The position numbers were made by a program, and so were the translations under genes. The notes under the pieces were generated by a model. It worked only from the letters and a program-made list of their open reading frames with translations. It did not search any database and had not been told where the DNA came from. Positions 59,869 to 64,000 of a stretch of 64,000 nt of DNA are shown piece after piece; the stretch's first letter is position 1, and each line of letters opens with the position of its first letter. The DNA is taken from the NCBI GenBank assembly GCA_964417725.1, contig CAYQIV010000003.1, positions 62,001-126,000 on the forward strand, in the 5' to 3' direction. This DNA is from SHZI01 sp964417725 (lineage in GTDB: Bacteria; Pseudomonadota; Gammaproteobacteria; Steroidobacterales; GCA-2729495).

Positions 59869-60701
59869 CAGCGACCTGCCTCCAGAGCACGCAATCGTTC
59901 AGTGGCCAGGCGCGCAGCCGTCGTCTCCGGATAGCTGGCGATCACGGCATCAAGTGCCTTGCGCGCCGCGTCGTAGCGTTTGAGTTCGAGGTTGCAGTAG
60001 CCGATTTTCAGCAGCGCATCAGGGATCTTGCGCGATTGCGGAAAACCGTCCAGCACACGCTGGAACTCTGTCAGGGCTTTCTCGTAGCGCTGGCTCACAT
60101 AGTGCGTCTCGGCGAGCCAGTATTGCGCGTTGTCACTCAGCGAACTGTCCGGGAAGGCGACCATGAACTGGCGCAACGCGAGGCTGGCTTCGTCGTAGCG
60201 GCCTTGCTTGAGCAACTCGAAAGCCGCCTGGTAATTGGCACGGTCGCTGCCGCCGGGAACGGGCAACTGGCCAGGCCTGAGCTTGCCGCCATCGAGCACG
60301 CCGCGGCCATCTCCACCCGCGGCCAAGGTACCGCTTTTCTCCAGTAGCTGAATGCGGTTGTCGAGGTCGACGTACTGCTGCCGCTGCGCCCCGGCACCCT
60401 GTTCGACCGTATTGGCAAGCACCTCAACCTGGTCGCGCAGCGACTGCGTATCCCGCTGGAGCTGTTCCAGACGCCTGAGCAGCTGCGTCAGCCCATCGCT
60501 GTCGATGACCCGCTCGACACGCGACAGACGGGAATCGAGTTCCGACTGCTTGATGTAGACAGGGTCTTCTTCCGGCGGCACCATCGTGCATCCTGCGGCC
60601 AGCAGGCCAAGGAACAGGGCGAACGGACCCGACAACCGCCTCGGTGACCGGTTGCCGCCAGTGGCGACACCATGGCCCGTGTTGCCCGTCACCGTCTTCA
60701 T
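59868..60701 (-). CDS. cpoB: Cell division coordinator CpoB (YbgF), lipoprotein-like
   Basis: Periplasmic Tol-Pal partner that coordinates outer-membrane constriction with peptidoglycan synthesis. From ATG 60701 it is 277 residues. The signal sequence ends in LGLLAAGC, a lipobox-like site, so it may be lipid-anchored, unlike the soluble E. coli protein. A trimerising coiled coil follows (about 50-115, LTQLLRRLEQLQRDTQSLRDQV), then three TPR units (about 155-275, ANYQAAFELLKQGRYDEASLAL). Its ATG overlaps the pal stop (ATGA). Confidence 0.92.
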   Translation of the reverse strand: MKTVTGNTGHGVATGGNRSPRRLSGPFALFLGLLAAGCTMVPPEEDPVYIKQSELDSRLSRVERVIDSDGLTQLLRRLEQLQRDTQSLRDQVEVLANTVEQGAGAQRQQYVDLDNRIQLLEKSGTLAAGGDGRGVLDGGKLRPGQLPVPGGSDRANYQAAFELLKQGRYDEASLALRQFMVAFPDSSLSDNAQYWLAETHYVSQRYEKALTEFQRVLDGFPQSRKIPDALLKIGYCNLELKRYDAARKALDAVIASYPETTAARLATERLRALEAGR

Positions 60702-61243
60702 TGCCCGTAGACGATCTCGACGCGGCGGTTGAGCGACCACGCTTCTTCGTCGCTGCCCAGCACCGCAGGGCGCTCCTCGCCGTAGCTCACGGTAGCGATC
60801 TGGTCCGCCCCTGCCCCCTGCAACAGCAGTACGTTGCGTACGGCCTGCGCCCGGCGCTCACCGAGGCCGATGTTGTACTCCCGCGTGCCCCGCTCGTCCG
60901 CATGTCCCTCGAGACGGATCCTCGCTCCGGGGTTGGCCGACAGGTAGCGGCCATGCGCCTGGATCGCGGCATTGTGCTCCGGCCTGATATCGAAACGGTC
61001 GTAGTCGAAATAGACGATCCGGTTCTCCTGCGTCGCACCCGGCCCGCCGAGCGCCGCCTCGCCCGCTGACCCGCCGAGTGGACCACCCGAGCCGCCGCCA
61101 CCCTGGTCGACGCCCGTCGCGGTGACACCCTCCCGCTGTACACCACCGACGGCCCCTTCCTCCATCACCGACTTCGAGGGGCCGCTGCAGGCGCTCACGA
61201 GCAGAGCCAGCACGACCGCCGCCATTGCACGAGAAGTGTTCAT
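60698..61243 (-). CDS. pal: Peptidoglycan-associated lipoprotein Pal
   Basis: Outer-membrane lipoprotein binding peptidoglycan. From ATG 61243 it is 181 residues; an ATG six codons earlier is possible. Lipobox ALLVSAC, then a glycine-rich linker (about 35-75, with GGGGSGGPLGG) longer than usual, then the OmpA-like domain: VYFDYDRFDIRPEH, EGHADERGTREYNIGLGERRA (diaminopimelate-binding) and SYGEERP, LNRRVEIVYG. Located between tolB and cpoB. Confidence 0.94.
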   Translation of the reverse strand: MNTSRAMAAVVLALLVSACSGPSKSVMEEGAVGGVQREGVTATGVDQGGGGSGGPLGGSAGEAALGGPGATQENRIVYFDYDRFDIRPEHNAAIQAHGRYLSANPGARIRLEGHADERGTREYNIGLGERRAQAVRNVLLLQGAGADQIATVSYGEERPAVLGSDEEAWSLNRRVEIVYGQ

Positions 61244-61284
61244 GATGCTTGACGTTTCCATTGTAAAGTATTGTACAAACACGA

Positions 61285-62577
61285 TTAATTAAGCGGAAAT
61301 GGCCCCCAGGCTGGCTCGCGCACATCCCCCGTGGTCAGCGGGATGCGCCCGCGCCGGCGCCCGTCGGCACTGACCAGCGCCAGCACCCCGCGCCCGTTGT
61401 CGCGGGTCGCATAGATGAGAAACTCGCCGTTCGGCGCGAAGCTGGGAGACTCGTCGAGACGGCCGTCGGTCAGCACCTGCACCACCGCGCGCGCCGGGTC
61501 CAGGGTCGCGATTCTATAGTTGCCCCGGTCGTTATGCACCATCGCCAACAGCCGGCCATCGGGGGCAACGCGCGGGCGCGCGTTGTACCTGCCCTCAAAG
61601 CTGACACGCGCCGGCCGGCCGCCTTCGGCATTGATCCGGTAGACCTGCGGATTGCCCGTGGCATCGGAGGTGTAGTAGATCTCCCGCCCGTCGGCCGACC
61701 ATGCCGGCTCGGTTTCGATCGATGACCCATCGGTGAGGCGGGTGAGGACCTGCGTGGCGATATCCAGCGTGTAGATGTCGAGGTTGCCGTCCGGGCGGGA
61801 CAGCGATACGGCCAGCCGCCGGCCATCAGGCGACCAGGCCGGGGCGCCGTTGACCCCGGGCCTCGCCGAAACGCGTTTACGCGCTCCCGAGCGCAGCGCC
61901 TGCACCCAGATTTCGGAACGACGGTTTTCGAAGGACACGTAAGCCAGTCGTCGGCCATCGGGTGACCAGGCCGGCGACATCAGTGCTTCGGGCGACTCGA
62001 CCAGAACACGCGGGTTCTCGCCATCGGAATCGGCGACAATCAGCCGCGAGACACTTCGGCCAGGGCTGCGGGTCACGGTGACATAGGCGATCTGCGTGGC
62101 AAAAACCCCGGGGATGCCGGTCAGCTTTTCGTAGATCACATCGGCGACACGGTGACTGTTGTGCCGCAGGTCGGCCGTGGTCGAGGACTGCCGATAGCCA
62201 AGCACCTGCTCACCGCGCAGCACGTCGAACACGTGGAACTGGATCTCGTGGAGGTCGGCTCCCGCCGCGCGCACGTTACCGATGACGAGGATCTCGACCT
62301 TCTGCATTCGCCAGCCCCCGAAGTCGATGTCGGTGCCGCTGGTCGGTTGCTGCAACATGTCGCCCCGGTCCATGGGGTCGAAACGCCCGGAACGACGCAG
62401 GTCGGCGGCCACGATCGCGGCCACGTCGAGGGGTGCCGTACCACCAAACGGTACCACTGCCACCGGCAGCGCCTTGTCGACGCCCTCGGTGATCTCGATG
62501 CGCAGTTGGGCGCTGACCTGCGCCGCATACAGCAGCACCAGCACGACCCCCGCCACCCTGACCAATCCCTGTCGCAT
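61285..62577 (-). CDS. tolB: Tol-Pal system protein TolB
   Basis: Periplasmic shuttle that binds Pal. The 430-residue protein has a signal peptide (VAGVVLVLLYAAQVSAQ, cleaved near residue 23), an N-terminal alpha/beta domain (about 25-160) and a six-bladed beta-propeller with repeated (S/A)PDGR motifs: MSPAWSPDGRRLAYVSF, GAPAWSPDGRRLAVSL, EPAWSADGREIYYTSD, RVAPDGRLLAMV, FAPNGEFLIYA. The start is ATG 62577; 36 bases separate it from tolA. Confidence 0.95.
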   Translation of the reverse strand: MRQGLVRVAGVVLVLLYAAQVSAQLRIEITEGVDKALPVAVVPFGGTAPLDVAAIVAADLRRSGRFDPMDRGDMLQQPTSGTDIDFGGWRMQKVEILVIGNVRAAGADLHEIQFHVFDVLRGEQVLGYRQSSTTADLRHNSHRVADVIYEKLTGIPGVFATQIAYVTVTRSPGRSVSRLIVADSDGENPRVLVESPEALMSPAWSPDGRRLAYVSFENRRSEIWVQALRSGARKRVSARPGVNGAPAWSPDGRRLAVSLSRPDGNLDIYTLDIATQVLTRLTDGSSIETEPAWSADGREIYYTSDATGNPQVYRINAEGGRPARVSFEGRYNARPRVAPDGRLLAMVHNDRGNYRIATLDPARAVVQVLTDGRLDESPSFAPNGEFLIYATRDNGRGVLALVSADGRRRGRIPLTTGDVREPAWGPFPLN

Positions 62578-62613
62578 ATCGCCTATCCTCTGCCCGCCAC
62601 CGGTGCGGTTGGC

Positions 62614-63543
62614 CTATTCTTCGGGTTTGAAGACAAATGACAAGTTCCTTTCGAAAAGCGCAGGGGTGGCCGGTGCCGGCAATGGCGAAGCACGCAAGAT
62701 GGCCTGCTCGATGGAGCGGCGGACGGCTTCATCTCCGTTGCAGCGACCGATACGCACGCCAGTCACTTCGCCGCCGGGGATCTGCGTCACCGTCACCTCG
62801 CATTCGAGACCGCTGCGTGCACTCGCGGGCCTGATCCAGTTGCGCGTGACTTTCTGGCGGATGAGGGCCACGTATTCAGCCAGCGCCCCCGAATCGACCG
62901 CCGCGGCCAGCCGCTCTTCCTCCGCCAGCTGGCGGGCCAGATCGGCCCGGGCCTGACGTTCACGTCGCGCCGCCTCATCGGCCTTGCGCTTTTCTTCGGC
63001 AAGGCGCCTTTCCTCCGCCTTGCGTTTTTCGTCTGCCTGGCGTTGCGCCTCCGCTTTCCGTCTTTCTTCGGCCTTGCGCTGCGCTTCAAGCCGGCGCTTC
63101 TCCTCCGCAAGGCGCTTCTCCTCGGCGAGGCGCTTCTGCTCGTCCTGGCGCTTTTCCTCGGCCCGCTGCAATTCAGCGAGGCGCTGCGCATCGGCGTCAC
63201 GCTTGCGCTGTGCCTCGGCGGCAGCCTGACGTTCATCCACCACGGGTGGTGGCGGATCACGCCGTGACGGCTCAGGTGGCGCCTTGCGCGGTGCCGGCTC
63301 CAACAACTCGGCATCGACCACCCGGGCCTTGAGCGCCACCTGGGGAGGCACCTCGCGAGGCCACTGGACGTTGCTGAAGAGAAATGCGACGAGCAGCACG
63401 CCGTGCCCCGCCAGCGACCAGAGCACACTACGGCGCAGGCGGCGCTGCTCGACCTGTGCCGCTGGCGCGGCGGGACGCCTGGAGGCGGTCATTGAGGCTC
63501 GCGCCTGCCCGGCCCGCACCTGTCCCGCATGACGAGACGACAT
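62614..63543 (-). CDS. tolA: Tol-Pal system protein TolA
   Basis: Inner-membrane protein spanning the periplasm to energise Tol-Pal. About 309 residues from ATG 63543; ATG 63492 is an alternative. One membrane helix (SVLWSLAGHGVLLVAFLFSN), a proline-rich stretch (PRKAPPEPSRRDPPPP), then a long K/E/R/A-rich helix of near-repeats such as LAEEKRLAEEKRR (about 110-215), and the globular domain III with ALAEYVALIRQKVTRNWIRP and LFERNLSFVFKPEE at the end. The matching DNA (62960-63230) is internally repetitive. Follows tolR by 19 bases. Confidence 0.92.
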   Translation of the reverse strand: MSSRHAGQVRAGQARASMTASRRPAAPAAQVEQRRLRRSVLWSLAGHGVLLVAFLFSNVQWPREVPPQVALKARVVDAELLEPAPRKAPPEPSRRDPPPPVVDERQAAAEAQRKRDADAQRLAELQRAEEKRQDEQKRLAEEKRLAEEKRRLEAQRKAEERRKAEAQRQADEKRKAEERRLAEEKRKADEAARRERQARADLARQLAEEERLAAAVDSGALAEYVALIRQKVTRNWIRPASARSGLECEVTVTQIPGGEVTGVRIGRCNGDEAVRRSIEQAILRASPLPAPATPALFERNLSFVFKPEE

Positions 63544-63562
63544 CGCATCAGTCCCGCAGCCT

Positions 63563-63991
63563 TCAACCTCGCGGACCCGGGGACTCGGTGAGGAAGCCGA
63601 CCTGGGCCGCACCGGCCTGCTGGAGCAGGACCATGGCCGCGACCACCTCTCCGTATGGCACCCGCCGGTCGGCCTTGACCAGTACCGGCGTGGCCGGATT
63701 GCGCCGCAGGACGGCCGAGGCCAGCTCGACGACGCGCGCCGGCGGAATCGGCGATTTGCGCGCATCACCGACGCTCAGGTACAACTGCCCGGCCTCGTCC
63801 ACGGACAGCACCAGCGGGGCCTGCTCCTGAGTGGCCAGGGGCACCGCGGCGGCCTGCGGCAACTCGACGTCGATACCCTGGGTGAGCAGCGGTGCCGTGA
63901 CCATGAAAATCACCAGCAGGACGAGCATCACGTCGATATACGGCACGACGTTGATTTCTCCCATCAGGCGGCGCTTGCGCGAACGACGCAT
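63563..63991 (-). CDS. tolR: Tol-Pal system protein TolR
   Basis: ExbD/TolR-type proton-channel subunit. In 142 residues: basic start RRSRKRRLMGE, the membrane helix NVVPYIDVMLVLLVIFMVTAP with the proton-carrying aspartate in YIDV, then a periplasmic domain with VPYGEVVAAMVLLQQAG. ATG 63991 is taken as the start; the frame stays open to the window edge, so a slightly earlier start cannot be excluded. tolQ is expected just outside. Confidence 0.93.
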   Translation of the reverse strand: MRRSRKRRLMGEINVVPYIDVMLVLLVIFMVTAPLLTQGIDVELPQAAAVPLATQEQAPLVLSVDEAGQLYLSVGDARKSPIPPARVVELASAVLRRNPATPVLVKADRRVPYGEVVAAMVLLQQAGAAQVGFLTESPGPRG

Positions 63992-64000
63992 CCGCTTACC

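Overview
This is a GC-rich, densely packed chromosomal segment from a gammaproteobacterium. Gene content and order fit the Xanthomonadales/Steroidobacterales side of the class. The main pointers are a fused aspartokinase-diaminopimelate decarboxylase, a TrpR-type regulator leading the his operon, the gyrA-serC-serA-pheA-hisC2-aroA-cmk-rpsA-ihfB block, thrS-infC-rpmI-rplT-pheST-ihfA, and tolRAB-pal-cpoB-queE-queC followed by tRNA-Lys. This assignment rests on gene content only. One run of 100 N (57604-57703) shows that the source is a draft assembly. Almost everything is housekeeping; the only accessory-looking stretch is about 56.15-58.24 kb.

Layout. 1-2.9 kb: the tail of a TauE/SafE-type permease, a divergent FAH-family protein with a 2Fe-2S ferredoxin, and a pair made of a CDP-alcohol phosphatidyltransferase and an HAD-IB phosphatase. 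2.9-8.9 kb: leucine operon (leuA, ilvE, leuC, leuD, leuB) behind a probable leucine attenuator. 9-10.6 kb: Na/Pi-cotransporter family protein. 10.7-17.8 kb: TrpR-like regulator followed by hisGDCBHAFE with almost every junction overlapping. 17.8-23.3 kb: lysAC fusion, an FAD-linked oxidase, a nucleotide-cyclase-like protein and tRNA-Pro. 23.4-30.6 kb: translation cluster thrS to ihfA plus a MerR-like gene. 30.7-35.7 kb: tRNA-Val, uvrB, a class I aminotransferase, tRNA-Asn, galU and a ComEA-like protein. 35.8-48.7 kb: lapB, lapA, ihfB, rpsA, cmk, aroA, hisC2, pheA, serA, serC, gyrA, all on the minus strand. 49-51.1 kb: ubiG, a mupP/gph-type phosphatase and a yciK-type reductase on the plus strand. 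51.1-56.1 kb: rluB, scpB, scpA, an M50 protease and a YciO-type protein (minus), then yciB, yciI, bolA (plus). 56.2-58.2 kb: DUF6502-like protein plus a secreted protein with 8-residue tandem repeats. 58.2-64 kb: tRNA-Lys, queC, queE, cpoB, pal, tolB, tolA, tolR.

How genes work together. The window holds most of leucine and histidine synthesis, the shared aspartate/lysine enzymes, serine synthesis (serA, serC) and the chorismate-to-Phe/Tyr steps (aroA, pheA, hisC2). Two non-canonical starts stand out: infC appears to begin with ATC and hisF with ATT. Predicted regulation includes a leucine leader peptide with an attenuator terminator before leuA, and an 18-bp trp-operator-like dyad before the TrpR-like gene.

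The best candidate for something poorly described is the pair at 56.5-58.2 kb. A protein I recognise as DUF6502-like precedes an exported protein carrying tandem AKAIGGT(Y/H) repeats, whose DNA array broke the assembly. The pair sits between bolA and tRNA-Lys behind an unusually AT-rich control region.
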